Shown here piece by piece: positions 1 to 7,699 of a stretch of 9,061 nt of DNA (position 1 is its first letter; each line of letters starts with the position of its first letter). The notes beneath the pieces were generated by a model. The model searched no databases and had not been told where the DNA came from. It saw only the letters and a program-made list of their open reading frames with translations. The position numbers were made by a program, and so were the translations under genes. Source of the stretch: Panacagrimonas sp. (GTDB taxonomy: Bacteria > Pseudomonadota > Gammaproteobacteria > Nevskiales > Nevskiaceae). Where the stretch lies: assembly GCA_021773655.1 (NCBI GenBank), contig JAJFJX010000362.1:1-9061 (forward strand), written 5' to 3'.

Positions 1-340
1 CGGCGGCGCGGATGCGGCCGTAGATCGACGAAGGACCTTCCAGAATCGTGGTGTCACCACGTGCATCGATCCACGGCTGGCGCAACGCGGGCAGGCCGGC
101 GCGCAGGTCGATGGGGGCCTCCGGGTCGGTGTAGGGCCCGCTGGTGTCGTAGACGGTGACCGGCGCGTTGGGCTCCAGGCCGTGTGCGCCGCGGGTCGGC
201 GAGCAACTGATCTCGCGCATCGCCACGCGCAGTCCGCCGGGGCCTTCGACATGAACCTTGCGCGAGGCGGGAAACGGCCGGCGGACGTCGGCGGACAGTT
301 CGTCGGCCTGGCGAAACAGGGTGTCGGGAAGGGCGTTCAT
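1..340 (-). CDS. thiC: Phosphomethylpyrimidine synthase ThiC, N-terminal part (cut by window edge)
   Basis: ThiC is the radical-SAM enzyme that rearranges aminoimidazole ribotide into hydroxymethylpyrimidine phosphate, the pyrimidine half of thiamine, in the cytoplasm. Only the first 113 codons are in the window; the catalytic barrel and the C-terminal Fe-S cysteine motif lie beyond the left edge. The visible part carries the family's N-terminal hallmarks: RKVHVEG (27-33), LRVAMREISCSPT (37-49), VYDTSGPYTDP (63-73) and LRQPWIDARGDT (86-97), all close to E. coli ThiC as I remember it. The ATG at 340 is chosen because GGAG lies 9 bases upstream (350-353) and the extra N-terminal residues seen in E. 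coli ThiC are commonly shorter in other lineages. The TPP riboswitch just upstream independently supports the identity and implies repression by thiamine pyrophosphate. Confidence 0.96.
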   Translation of the reverse strand, partial: MNALPDTLFRQADELSADVRRPFPASRKVHVEGPGGLRVAMREISCSPTRGAHGLEPNAPVTVYDTSGPYTDPEAPIDLRAGLPALRQPWIDARGDTTILEGPSSIYGRIRAA

Positions 341-349
341 CAGTTCGGA

Positions 350-353
350 CTCC
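350..353 (-). promoter_or_regulatory. Shine-Dalgarno of thiC
   Basis: The minus strand reads GGAG, 9 bases before the thiC ATG. It fixes the start at 340. It lies outside the riboswitch aptamer and downstream of the 379-397 hairpin, so any translational control would need pairing between the platform and this site. Confidence 0.6.
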
Positions 354-378
354 GGATCAACGCAGGAACGCCGGGCGG

Positions 379-397
379 GGGCGACGGCGGGTCGCCC
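379..397 (-). promoter_or_regulatory. Hairpin between TPP aptamer and thiC start (possible expression platform)
   Basis: On the minus strand GGGCGAC, a five-base loop CCGCC and GTCGCCC form a perfect 7-bp GC-rich stem directly after the 3' end of the TPP aptamer and about 40 bases before the thiC start. No U-tract follows, so it is not a textbook intrinsic terminator. It could be part of the riboswitch expression platform, or a structure affecting Rho access or translation. The role is inferred; the stem itself is seen directly. Confidence 0.4.
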
Positions 398-398
398 G

Positions 399-490
399 GG
401 CCTTCCGTTCGCCGGTCGATCCCGTTCAGGGCGGCTACGTTCCAAGGGTTTGATCTCAGCCCCGCAACCGCGTGCGGGGCACCCCCGGCC
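399..490 (-). ncRNA. TPP riboswitch (thi-box) in the thiC leader
   Basis: Read on the minus strand, the element has a short P1 made by GGCC (487-490) with GGCC (399-402). GGGGGU then forms P2 with the ACCC that follows CUGAGA. P3 is a perfect 7-bp hairpin, CCCCGCA and UGCGGGG around a 6-base loop (461-480). The invariant CUGAGA pyrimidine-sensing bulge is at 454-459. The second half is recognisable but divergent: GGAAC is followed by about 8 extra bases before CCUGAAC, then a 3-bp P5 (CGG, loop GAUCGA, CCG), GCGAA and CGG, where the consensus has CCUGAUC...GCG-AGGG. Position directly upstream of thiC is the most common setting for this riboswitch. TPP binding is expected to lower thiC expression. 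Confidence 0.88.
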
Positions 491-498
491 AGGCGCGC

Positions 499-527
499 AG
501 GTTACGCCCCGCACGACGCTTTCCCAA
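499..527 (-). promoter_or_regulatory. Candidate sigma-70 promoter of the riboswitch-thiC transcript
   Basis: On the minus strand TTGGGA (522-527) and TAACCT (499-504) are separated by exactly 17 bases. The hexamers match the consensus at 4/6 and 3/6. A start site about 7 bases after the -10, near 492, would begin the RNA almost exactly at riboswitch helix P1, which is the main reason for proposing it. Confidence 0.35.
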
Positions 528-546
528 GTCCTTGAGGATCCACCCG

Positions 547-575
547 TTGGCAGCGGCGCCGCTTTGCGTCAGATT
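547..575 (+). promoter_or_regulatory. Candidate sigma-70 promoter of the Deg/HtrA gene (leaderless start)
   Basis: TTGGCA (547-552, 5/6 to consensus) and CAGATT (570-575, 3/6) are 17 bases apart. A transcript starting about 7 bases after the -10 would begin at or next to the ATG at 582. This fits with the absence of any Shine-Dalgarno before that ATG. It is a pattern match only. Confidence 0.3.
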
Positions 576-581
576 CGCGGC

Positions 582-1745
582 ATGATCAGCTCATCCAGAA
601 GGCGTCCGACCCCAGTGCGGCCGGCCACACAGCGCGGCCGCATGACCCCGGTGCTGGTCGCGGGGTTCGCCATCGGCGCAGTGTTCTTCTGGCTCGGTCG
701 TGAATCTCGGCTTTCTTCGCCGGCGCCGCCACCGGTGGTGGCCGAGGCCCGAGCCGTCGTCGCGCGCGGCGATCTGAGTCCGGTCGAGCAGGCCAATATC
801 GAGGTGTTCGAGCGGGTCTCGCCCTCGGTGGTCAACATCGCCAGCATCGAGCACCTGGCCAGCCTGTTCTCGCGTCGCGTCACCGAAGTACCGCGCGGCA
901 CCGGCACCGGAATCATCTGGGACACCTCCGGGCATATCGTCACCAATTTCCACGTGATCCAGAACGGCACGCGCGTGCGTGTCACGCTGGCCGATCAGGC
1001 CACGCTTCCGGCAGAGGTGGTGGGCGTGTTCCCGGATCGTGACCTGGCGGTGTTGCGCATCGACCCGGGCAAGACCCCGCTGCAACCGATCATGGTCGGC
1101 AACAGCAGCGACCTGCAGGTGGGCCAGGCGGTGTATGCCATCGGCAATCCCTTCGGTCTGGACCAGACGCTGACCACCGGCATCGTCAGTGCCCTGGACC
1201 GCGAGATCGACTCGGTGACGCGACGGCCGATCCGCGGCGTGATCCAGACCGACGCCGCGATCAACCCGGGCAACTCCGGTGGCCCGCTGCTGGATTCGGC
1301 AGGGCGCCTGATCGGCGTCAACACCGCCATCTACAGTCCCAGCGGCGCCAACGCCGGCATCGGATTCGCGATTCCGGTGGACGAAGTCAATCGCGTGGTG
1401 CCGCGGCTGATCCGTGACGGCCGCCTGGTGCGTCCGACGCTGGGCATCTCGGCGGCGCCGGCCGATCTCAACCAGGCGCTGGGTCTGCCTGCGGGCGTGG
1501 CCGTGGTGGGTGTCGAGCGCGGCGGCCCGGCCGACGCCGCCGGCCTGCAGGCATTCCGGCGCCAGCGCGACGGCAGCATCGTGGCCGGCGACGTCATCGT
1601 GGCCATCGAAGGGCAGTCGGTGGCCAACTTCGATCGCCTGCTCGACCAGCTCGAGCGCCTGCAGCCAGGCGACCGGGTGCGTCTGGATGTCGATCATGCC
1701 GGCCGTCGGCGCGAGGTGGAGGTCACGCTCGGCGATCCGGACTGA
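582..1745 (+). CDS. Membrane-anchored Deg/HtrA serine protease with one PDZ domain
   Basis: A 387-residue trypsin-like periplasmic quality-control protease. After a basic N-terminus, residues 22-38 form a hydrophobic anchor ending in WLGR, so the body should face the periplasm. The protease domain (about 72-280) has the triad His124 (TNFHVI), Asp154 (PDRDLAVL) and Ser232 (GNSGGPL). One PDZ domain follows at about 286-384. The layout and length match DegS/AlgW sensor proteases, but motifs such as GNSGGPLLDSAGRLIGVN and AGIGFAIPVDEV resemble the Deg1/HhoA group as well, so I do not assign degS. If DegS-like, it would cleave an anti-sigma factor; if Deg1-like, it would degrade misfolded proteins. 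The ATG at 582 is chosen because residues coded upstream overlap the riboswitch region and look non-protein. ATG 642 is an alternative that would leave almost no basic N-terminus before the anchor. Confidence 0.93.
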   Translation: MISSSRRRPTPVRPATQRGRMTPVLVAGFAIGAVFFWLGRESRLSSPAPPPVVAEARAVVARGDLSPVEQANIEVFERVSPSVVNIASIEHLASLFSRRVTEVPRGTGTGIIWDTSGHIVTNFHVIQNGTRVRVTLADQATLPAEVVGVFPDRDLAVLRIDPGKTPLQPIMVGNSSDLQVGQAVYAIGNPFGLDQTLTTGIVSALDREIDSVTRRPIRGVIQTDAAINPGNSGGPLLDSAGRLIGVNTAIYSPSGANAGIGFAIPVDEVNRVVPRLIRDGRLVRPTLGISAAPADLNQALGLPAGVAVVGVERGGPADAAGLQAFRRQRDGSIVAGDVIVAIEGQSVANFDRLLDQLERLQPGDRVRLDVDHAGRRREVEVTLGDPD

Positions 1746-1775
1746 GGGCGGCGTCCATTCCTGGGCACCAAAGCA

Positions 1776-1790
1776 TGGCCTCGATCTTGC
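1776..1790 (+). promoter_or_regulatory. Candidate sigma-54 (RpoN) -24/-12 promoter of the ammonium transporter gene
   Basis: The 15 bases TGGCCTCGATCTTGC match the RpoN pattern TGGC-N7-TTGC, with the invariant GG and GC at the correct 10-base separation. Transcription would start near 1802, giving a leader of about 22 bases before the ATG at 1824. Sigma-54 with NtrC is the classical control of amtB operons under nitrogen limitation, so the site fits the gene behind it. I did not find a convincing NtrC enhancer pair; one would be expected inside the upstream protease gene. Confidence 0.55.
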
Positions 1791-1823
1791 GTTAGCGGCG
1801 CACCGCCCCATTGGTGTGCACGC

Positions 1824-3151
<1,328 letters not shown>

Positions 3152-3152
<1 letters not shown>

Positions 3153-3886
3153 TGGTGTCGGAGCCCTCGCGGCGACGCGCAGCACTGCGCATCGGGCTGC
3201 AGGGCCTGCATCTGCCGGAATCGCAGATCCTGGCGGCTTTGCGTCTGTGGGACGAGGACTATGCGCCGACCCGGCCGGCAGCACTGGCCGAGTACGTCAA
3301 GGATCTGGCCCTGCGGCTGGGCTATTCGATCGAGGAGCGCCATCAGTTGCGAGTGGCGCTGTACGTGGCCATTGCCCGGCACGACGGCCGTATCGTGCCG
3401 GCGACGTCCCCGCCGATGCCGGGCCGGGCGCCGCTGCGGGCGCCCAACGGCGTGGCGCACGCCGCGTCGCCGGTCACCGCGCCTGCCGCGCCGGCCACCG
3501 CGCCAGTGGCGACTTCCCGCGGGCCGGCGAAGTCTCCGGCGTTCGTGGTGTTCTTCGCCATGGCCGCCGACATCCTCAAGGCCGTGCAGCGTGCCGGCGT
3601 CGCCGCGCAGGACGATTTCACCCAGGCACTGGAACAGCATTGCAGCGCCCAGCGCCTGCCGGTGGACGTGGCGGTGGCGCTGGGCCGCTGGTCACGCGGC
3701 GGCGGCTCGCTGGCGTTGCTGGCCACGCATCCGGCAGACGGATTCGCCGCGGCCCTGCACGCGATCTATGCCGCCGCAGCCGAGGCCGTGGGCCCTGCCG
3801 AGGCTGATCGCCAGCTCGCCCGCGCCGCCACCGCAGCCGAGGCCCTGCCCGAAGCCGAGGCCTTCGCACCGCACAGGCTGCTGTAG
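3152..3886 (+). CDS. Unrecognised two-block protein translationally coupled to Amt
   Basis: I do not recognise this 244-residue protein. It has no signal peptide or membrane segment and should be cytoplasmic. Block one (about 8-82) is predicted helical, with LHLPESQILAALRLW, AEYVKDLALRLGY and EERHQLRVALYVAIARHDGR. A low-complexity Ala/Pro/Thr linker follows (about 83-128). Block two (about 129-240) is again helical, with a mildly hydrophobic start (FVVFFAMAADIL), a Trp-containing stretch VALGRWSRGGGSLALL, and an ending EAVGPAEADRQL...ALPEAEAFAPHRLL that looks conserved in style. It starts on the last base of the amtB stop codon with a good GGAGG, so it should be made in proportion to the transporter. 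A regulatory or adaptor role in ammonium uptake is inferred from position only. It is not a PII protein: the length and the absence of a T-loop motif argue against it. Confidence 0.8.
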
Positions 3887-3891
3887 CAGGG

Positions 3892-3910
3892 TGCGGGGCG
3901 ACGGTCCGCA
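3892..3910 (+). other. Small inverted repeat after the amtB operon
   Basis: TGCGG (3892-3896) and CCGCA (3906-3910) flank a 9-base loop immediately after the stop at 3886. There is no T-tract, so an intrinsic terminator is not supported; it may be a weak 3' stem or chance in GC-rich DNA. Confidence 0.2.
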
Positions 3911-3931
3911 TTGCGGCTAAGCTTTCGCGCG

Positions 3932-4282
3932 ATGCCAACAGTCTGCGTCAGCGCCGAGCAGGCCTATCCACGGATCTACGCCGTGGTGCGAAGGATTCCG
4001 CGCGGGCGCGTGGCTTCTTATGCGCAGGTGGCGATGGAGGCCGGGTTGCCAGGCCGGGCGCGCATGGTGGGGCGGGCGCTGTCCGAGGCCGCTGCGTCCG
4101 AGCGCCTGCCCTGGCACCGGGTGATCAACGCCCAGGGGCGCATCGCGCTGCCGGCGTCGAGTTCGGCATATGTCGAGCAGTTGTCGCGGCTGGTGGCCGA
4201 GGGGGTGATCTTCGAGTCCGGCCGCGTGCGTTTTTCACGCTACGGCTGGAAGCGCAGCCCGGCACCGGTGCTCGACGATTGA
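3932..4282 (+). CDS. Alkyltransferase-like protein (ATL), MGMT-type DNA-binding domain without catalytic Cys
   Basis: A 116-residue single-domain member of the MGMT/Ada C-terminal fold. It shows the fold's tyrosine (RGRVASYAQVA, Tyr30), the region of the arginine finger and recognition helix (GRARMVGRALSEA, 41-54), and the active-site loop LPWHRVINAQGRI (59-71). In that loop Trp61 replaces the alkyl-accepting Cys of PCHRV. That makes it an ATL protein, the group that includes E. coli YbaZ and S. pombe Atl1. ATLs bind O6-alkylguanine in DNA, flip the base out and hand the lesion to nucleotide excision repair, with no alkyl transfer. The ATG at 3932 is preferred to the in-frame TTG at 3911, since the residues added are not family-like. 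Neither start has a Shine-Dalgarno. TAAGCT at 3918-3923 could be a -10 giving a nearly leaderless message. Confidence 0.9.
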   Translation: MPTVCVSAEQAYPRIYAVVRRIPRGRVASYAQVAMEAGLPGRARMVGRALSEAAASERLPWHRVINAQGRIALPASSSAYVEQLSRLVAEGVIFESGRVRFSRYGWKRSPAPVLDD

Positions 4283-4316
4283 CGCGCCGCGCCCCGTGAT
4301 CGCGCGGGCGCCGATC

Positions 4317-4357
4317 ATCACCCGACACCTTTCCCGGTCGTCGGCGGCACAGGTGAT
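4317..4357. terminator. Imperfect inverted repeat between two convergent genes
   Basis: ATCACC (4317-4322) pairs with GGTGAT (4352-4357), and inside it CGAC (4323-4326) can pair with GTCG (4340-4343). It lies in the 111-base gap where the ATL gene and the M13 peptidase gene end facing each other, so it could stop transcription in both directions. The stem is interrupted and lacks a T-run, so this is a weak call. Confidence 0.2.
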
Positions 4358-4393
4358 GCGCAAATGCCGGATCACCCCAGGCCGCGCGCACAC

Positions 4394-6448
4394 TCACCAG
4401 ATCTTGATGCGCATCTGCGGTGCGGTGTAGAGGCCGTCGCCGGGCTTGAGCTCGAAGGCCTCGTGAAATTCCGGCAGGTTGGTCACCACGCCGTTGCAGC
4501 GGAACTCGCTGGGCGAGTGCGGCGCGGTCTTGAGCCGGTTGAGCAGGTTCTCCTTGCGGCTGAGCCGCCGCCAGACCTGCGCCCAGCCCTTGAAGAAGCG
4601 CTGGTCGGCAGTGAGGCCGTCGATCACCGGCGCGGCACCGCCCGCCAGTGACAGTCGGTAGGCCTGGTGGGCCACGGTGACGCCACCGAGATCGGCGATG
4701 TTCTCGCCCAGGGTGAAACGGCCGTTGACGGTGTAGCCGGGCAGGGGTTCGTAGCGGTCGTACTGCGCGGCCAGCCGGGCGCCCAGCGCCTCGAAGCGCT
4801 GACGGTCCTCGGGCGTCCACCACATGCGCAGGCGGCCGTCGCCGTCGTACTGCGAACCCTTGTCGTCGAATCCGTGGCTGATCTCGTGCCCGATCACCGC
4901 GCCGATGCCACCGTAGTTGGCGGCGTCCTCGGCGTCGACGTTGAAGAACGGCGGCTGCAGGATGGCGGCAGGAAACACGATCTCGTTTTTTTCCGGGTTG
5001 TAGTAGGCGTTGACGGTCTGCGGCGTCATGCTCCATTCGTGGCGGTCGATCGGCTGGCCAAGCTTGGCGATGTTGCGGTCGTACTCGAACTCGGCGGCGC
5101 GTCGGCGATTACCGTGTACATCGTCGGCGCGGACCTGCAGGCTGGAGTAGTCGCGCCAGCGGTCGGGGTAGCCGATCTTGTAGGTGAACTTGGACAGCTT
5201 GTCCTGCGCCGCGCGCCGGGTGTCGGCGCCCATCCAGCTGAGCTGGTCGATGGCGATGGCATAGGCTCGGATCAGTTGCTGGACCATGGCCTCCATGCGC
5301 CGCTTGCTCTCGGGCGGAAAATGACGCTGGACGTAGATCTGCCCCACCGCTTCGCCGAGCGCGCCCTCGACCGCGGCGATGCCGCGCTTCCAGCGCGGGC
5401 GGTTTTCCCGGATGCCGTTGAGGGTGGTGCCGAAGAACGCGAAGTCGGCCTGCACGAAGGCGCTGGGCAGGATGTCCGCATAGGCCTGCAGAACCTTCCA
5501 GCGCAGCCAGGTCTGCCACTGCGTCAGCGGCACCGAGCCCAGCAGCGCATCGAGACCTTCGACATAGCTGGGCTGGCTGATCAGCACCGTGCCCAGTCGG
5601 CCGTAGCCGACCGCGTCGAGGAATCCGGGCCAGTCGATGTTGGCGCCCAGCGTCGACAGCTTGTCGCGCGGGTAGGGGTTGTAGCGCTTGACCGGATCAC
5701 GCAGCTCGACCTTGTCCCACTGGATCTGCGCGATGCGCGTTTCCAGATCCAGGATCTGCGCGGCGGCCGGGCCGGGATCGTCGATGCCGGCCAGCTTCAG
5801 GGTCGTTTCCAGGTGGCGAAGGTAGGCCGCGCGGATGGCGGCAAAGGTGTCGTCCTCGATCAGGTAGTAGTCGCGGTTGGGCAGCGACAGCCCGGCCTGG
5901 TAGAAGTCGCCGGTGTAGCGGTTGGGGTCCTCCGCGTCCTGATGGACCCAGGGCTCCAGCGGCATGCTCACGCCGCTGCGCGACAGGTGCGCCATCAGCG
6001 CCGGCAGTCCGGCGGCGTCGGCGAGCGCGTCGATCTGCATCCAGTGCGCCTCGATCGGCGCCAGGCCACGCGCCTCGATGGCGATCTCGTCCATGAATGC
6101 GGCGTAGTAGTCGCCGACCTGTTGCTCGACGCTGCCGGCAATCTTGCCGCTGCGCGCCGACAGGCCCTCGATGATGCCGCGCAACTGCGCCTCGGCGGCA
6201 TCGGCGAGCTGGGTGAAGGCGCCGTAGTTGGACTTGTCAGCCGGAATCTCGGTGGTGGCCAGCCAGCGGCCGTTGGTGGCGCGGTACAGATCATCCTGCG
6301 GGCGGACATCGGGGTCGAAGTGGCTGATCTCGATGCCCGAGGACAGCGTCGGCTGCGACGCCGGCTGCGGCGGCTCGATCGGCCTGGACAGCACCGCCAC
6401 CACGATGACGCCGACGATTCCGGCAAGCAGGCAGACAGCAGCTTTCAC
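4394..6448 (-). CDS. M13 family zinc metallopeptidase (neprilysin/PepO-like)
   Basis: A 684-residue endopeptidase of the neprilysin family, which cuts peptides too small for general proteases. An N-terminal hydrophobic segment (about 3-20) with no lipobox acts as a signal anchor, placing it in the periplasm. DVRPQDDLYRATNGRWL (47-63) starts the N-terminal M13 domain. The C-terminal catalytic domain contains the substrate motif NAYYNP (480-485), the zinc site HEISH (521-525, followed by GFDDKGSQYD) and GENIADLGG (581-589), which gives the third zinc ligand Glu582 and Asp586. The C-terminus ends IKIW, close to the CxVW ending of the family but without the Cys. Length is typical of bacterial members. 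The start is GTG at 6448, because AGGAG lies 6 bases upstream and the hydrophobic anchor begins at once. It is the fourth and last gene of a leftward group, 49 bases after the Nudix gene. Confidence 0.95.
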   Translation of the reverse strand: MKAAVCLLAGIVGVIVVAVLSRPIEPPQPASQPTLSSGIEISHFDPDVRPQDDLYRATNGRWLATTEIPADKSNYGAFTQLADAAEAQLRGIIEGLSARSGKIAGSVEQQVGDYYAAFMDEIAIEARGLAPIEAHWMQIDALADAAGLPALMAHLSRSGVSMPLEPWVHQDAEDPNRYTGDFYQAGLSLPNRDYYLIEDDTFAAIRAAYLRHLETTLKLAGIDDPGPAAAQILDLETRIAQIQWDKVELRDPVKRYNPYPRDKLSTLGANIDWPGFLDAVGYGRLGTVLISQPSYVEGLDALLGSVPLTQWQTWLRWKVLQAYADILPSAFVQADFAFFGTTLNGIRENRPRWKRGIAAVEGALGEAVGQIYVQRHFPPESKRRMEAMVQQLIRAYAIAIDQLSWMGADTRRAAQDKLSKFTYKIGYPDRWRDYSSLQVRADDVHGNRRRAAEFEYDRNIAKLGQPIDRHEWSMTPQTVNAYYNPEKNEIVFPAAILQPPFFNVDAEDAANYGGIGAVIGHEISHGFDDKGSQYDGDGRLRMWWTPEDRQRFEALGARLAAQYDRYEPLPGYTVNGRFTLGENIADLGGVTVAHQAYRLSLAGGAAPVIDGLTADQRFFKGWAQVWRRLSRKENLLNRLKTAPHSPSEFRCNGVVTNLPEFHEAFELKPGDGLYTAPQMRIKIW

Positions 6449-6454
6449 ATCGGA

Positions 6455-6459
6455 CTCCT
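6455..6459 (-). promoter_or_regulatory. Strong Shine-Dalgarno deciding a GTG start (M13 peptidase)
   Basis: The minus strand reads AGGAG, then 6 bases, then GTG AAA. An ATG overlaps the region but is followed at once by TGA, so the GTG at 6448 is the only start consistent with this site and the signal-anchor sequence. Confidence 0.7.
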
Positions 6460-6497
6460 GAAGGGTTGGGGAAAGCGGTCGACGCCTGCGGCCGGTG

Positions 6498-7085
6498 TCA
6501 GGTCGCGGTCGCTGCCCGGTCGCGGCCGAGAAAATACAACGCAACGAAGATTCTGGGGTCGATCAGTATGCCTTCGGACTGCCGTTGGGCGAGCCAGGCG
6601 TCGACCTGCGACAGTGCCACCGGGTGCACGGTGATGTCCTCGCCGTCGACCCCGCCGCCTGCACCGACCCGCTGCAGGTCGTGCACGCGGGTGAACCAGC
6701 CGATCTCGCTGGTCATGCCGGCGGCCACCGGTCCGTGGCAGAGGATCTGCGCTCGCGTGCCGCGGTATCCGGTTTCCTCTTCGAGTTCGCGCAGGGCGCT
6801 GGCCTGCACCGACTCGCCGGCGGTGGCGACGCTGTCGGCGATGATTCCCGCAGGCAGCTCGATCACGCGCCGGCGCAGCGGCAGGCGCAGCTGTTCCACC
6901 AGCAGCAATTCCTGCTCCGCGGTGAGCGCGATGATGAAGCCGGCGCCGGTGGAATGTTGCCGCTGGACGTATTCCCAGTGTGCGTCGCGCAGCAGCCTGA
7001 GGAACTCGCCCTCGTGCAGAACCTGCACATCGGCCGGTGGCAGCACCGGGGGCGGATTCACGATGCCATCGTCATTGGCGCTCAC
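6498..7085 (-). CDS. Nudix hydrolase, ADP-ribose pyrophosphatase-like
   Basis: A 195-residue cytoplasmic Nudix enzyme that most likely splits nucleoside diphosphate compounds such as ADP-ribose. ELPAG (76-80) and the Nudix helix RELEEETGY (99-107) are clear, with GE at 90-91 in front. The spacing from the ELPAG glycine to GE is 11 residues, where NudF-type boxes such as GKIDPGE have 6, so a loop insert of about five residues (around ADSVA) lies in the box. AAGMTSEIGWF (121-131) supplies the downstream acidic residue Glu127 often used by ADP-ribose pyrophosphatases. The ORF is open far upstream through the carbonic anhydrase gene in another frame. I chose the GTG at 7085 because it overlaps that gene's stop as GTGA and begins just before recognisable domain sequence. 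The Shine-Dalgarno is weak, so translation probably depends on coupling. Confidence 0.9.
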   Translation of the reverse strand: MSANDDGIVNPPPVLPPADVQVLHEGEFLRLLRDAHWEYVQRQHSTGAGFIIALTAEQELLLVEQLRLPLRRRVIELPAGIIADSVATAGESVQASALRELEEETGYRGTRAQILCHGPVAAGMTSEIGWFTRVHDLQRVGAGGGVDGEDITVHPVALSQVDAWLAQRQSEGILIDPRIFVALYFLGRDRAATAT

Positions 7086-7699
7086 GATGCGTCCAGAAAG
7101 GCGACTTCGCCGCTGGCCAGCGAGTATTCGGCGCCGACGATGCACAGCCTGCCGTCGGTGATGAGCCGTTCGAGGATCTCGGAGCCGTGGCGCAGCTGGT
7201 TGACCGAGGCGCGGATATTGGCGCGGATCGCCTCGTGCATCAGGGCTGCCGGATCGTGGCGCAGCTCGGTGGCCATCAGCGATTCCAGCGCAGGGCGGAT
7301 GCGTTCGACGATGGCGCGCAGGTTGGGGGAACGCTGTGCGGTGGGCTGTGCGATCTCGGACAAGGTTGCCGTCACCGCACCGCATTGCGAGTGCCCCATC
7401 ACCACCACCAGCGGCGTGCCGAATGATTCGGCGGCAAATTCCACGCTGCCGATCTGCGAAGGCGCCACGATGTTGCCGGCGATGCGGATCACGAACAGGT
7501 CGCCGAGGCCCTGGTCGAACACCAGTTCGGCCGGCACCCGCGAATCCGAGCAGCCGAGAATGATGGCAAACGGGTTCTGTCCGGTGACCAGCTCGCGCCT
7601 GCGGGCGTGGGAGTCGCCGGCCTCGAAACGCGGCGTGCCGGATACGAAACGCTGGTTGCCGTCGCGCAGGCGCTGCAGGGCCTGTTGCCATGAAATCAT
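7082..7699 (-). CDS. Beta-class carbonic anhydrase
   Basis: A 205-residue zinc enzyme that interconverts CO2 and bicarbonate in the cytoplasm. The zinc ligands and catalytic pair are all present: Cys50, Asp52 and Arg54 in CSDSRVPAE, and His103 and Cys106 in MGHSQCGAV. The N-terminal LRDGNQRF (11-18), LFVIRIAGN (68-76) and SVEFAAESFGTP (85-96) are also typical. Length is standard, and no signal peptide is seen. The ATG at 7699 is preferred to an upstream in-frame start at 7741, because GGAG lies 7 bases before it (7707-7710) and the protein begins with the family's usual helix. It overlaps the cytochrome b561 stop as ATGA and its own stop overlaps the Nudix start as GTGA. It presumably supplies bicarbonate for carboxylation reactions. 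Confidence 0.95.
   Translation of the reverse strand: MISWQQALQRLRDGNQRFVSGTPRFEAGDSHARRRELVTGQNPFAIILGCSDSRVPAELVFDQGLGDLFVIRIAGNIVAPSQIGSVEFAAESFGTPLVVVMGHSQCGAVTATLSEIAQPTAQRSPNLRAIVERIRPALESLMATELRHDPAALMHEAIRANIRASVNQLRHGSEILERLITDGRLCIVGAEYSLASGEVAFLDAS

Noticed and set aside
182..535. Open frame of 117 codons on the plus strand
   Set aside because: It runs antisense to thiC and its riboswitch, has no family-like sequence, and is explained by GC-rich third positions.
258..581. Upstream extension of the Deg/HtrA frame
   Set aside because: The extra 108 residues would come from antisense of thiC and the TPP riboswitch and contain no protein-like pattern; the anchor and protease start after 582.
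1660..1681. Possible NtrC site (TGCA-G-CC and GGGTGC half-sites) upstream of the sigma-54 promoter
   Set aside because: The half-sites are about five bases too far apart for the NtrC pattern, and the bases are part of ordinary codons of the protease gene.
1766..1816. CACCAA and TTGGTG as an inverted repeat before amtB
   Set aside because: The arms are 39 bases apart and one lies upstream of the proposed transcription start, so they would not form an RNA stem in the leader; probably chance.
4667..6634. 655-codon open frame on the plus strand
   Set aside because: It mirrors the M13 peptidase gene in antisense; the minus-strand product has full catalytic motifs, while this frame shows only low-complexity Val/Gly/Arg sequence.
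7086..7691. N-terminal extension of the Nudix frame through the carbonic anhydrase gene
   Set aside because: The upstream part is an out-of-frame reading of carbonic anhydrase, Arg/Ala-rich, so a fusion protein is not supported.
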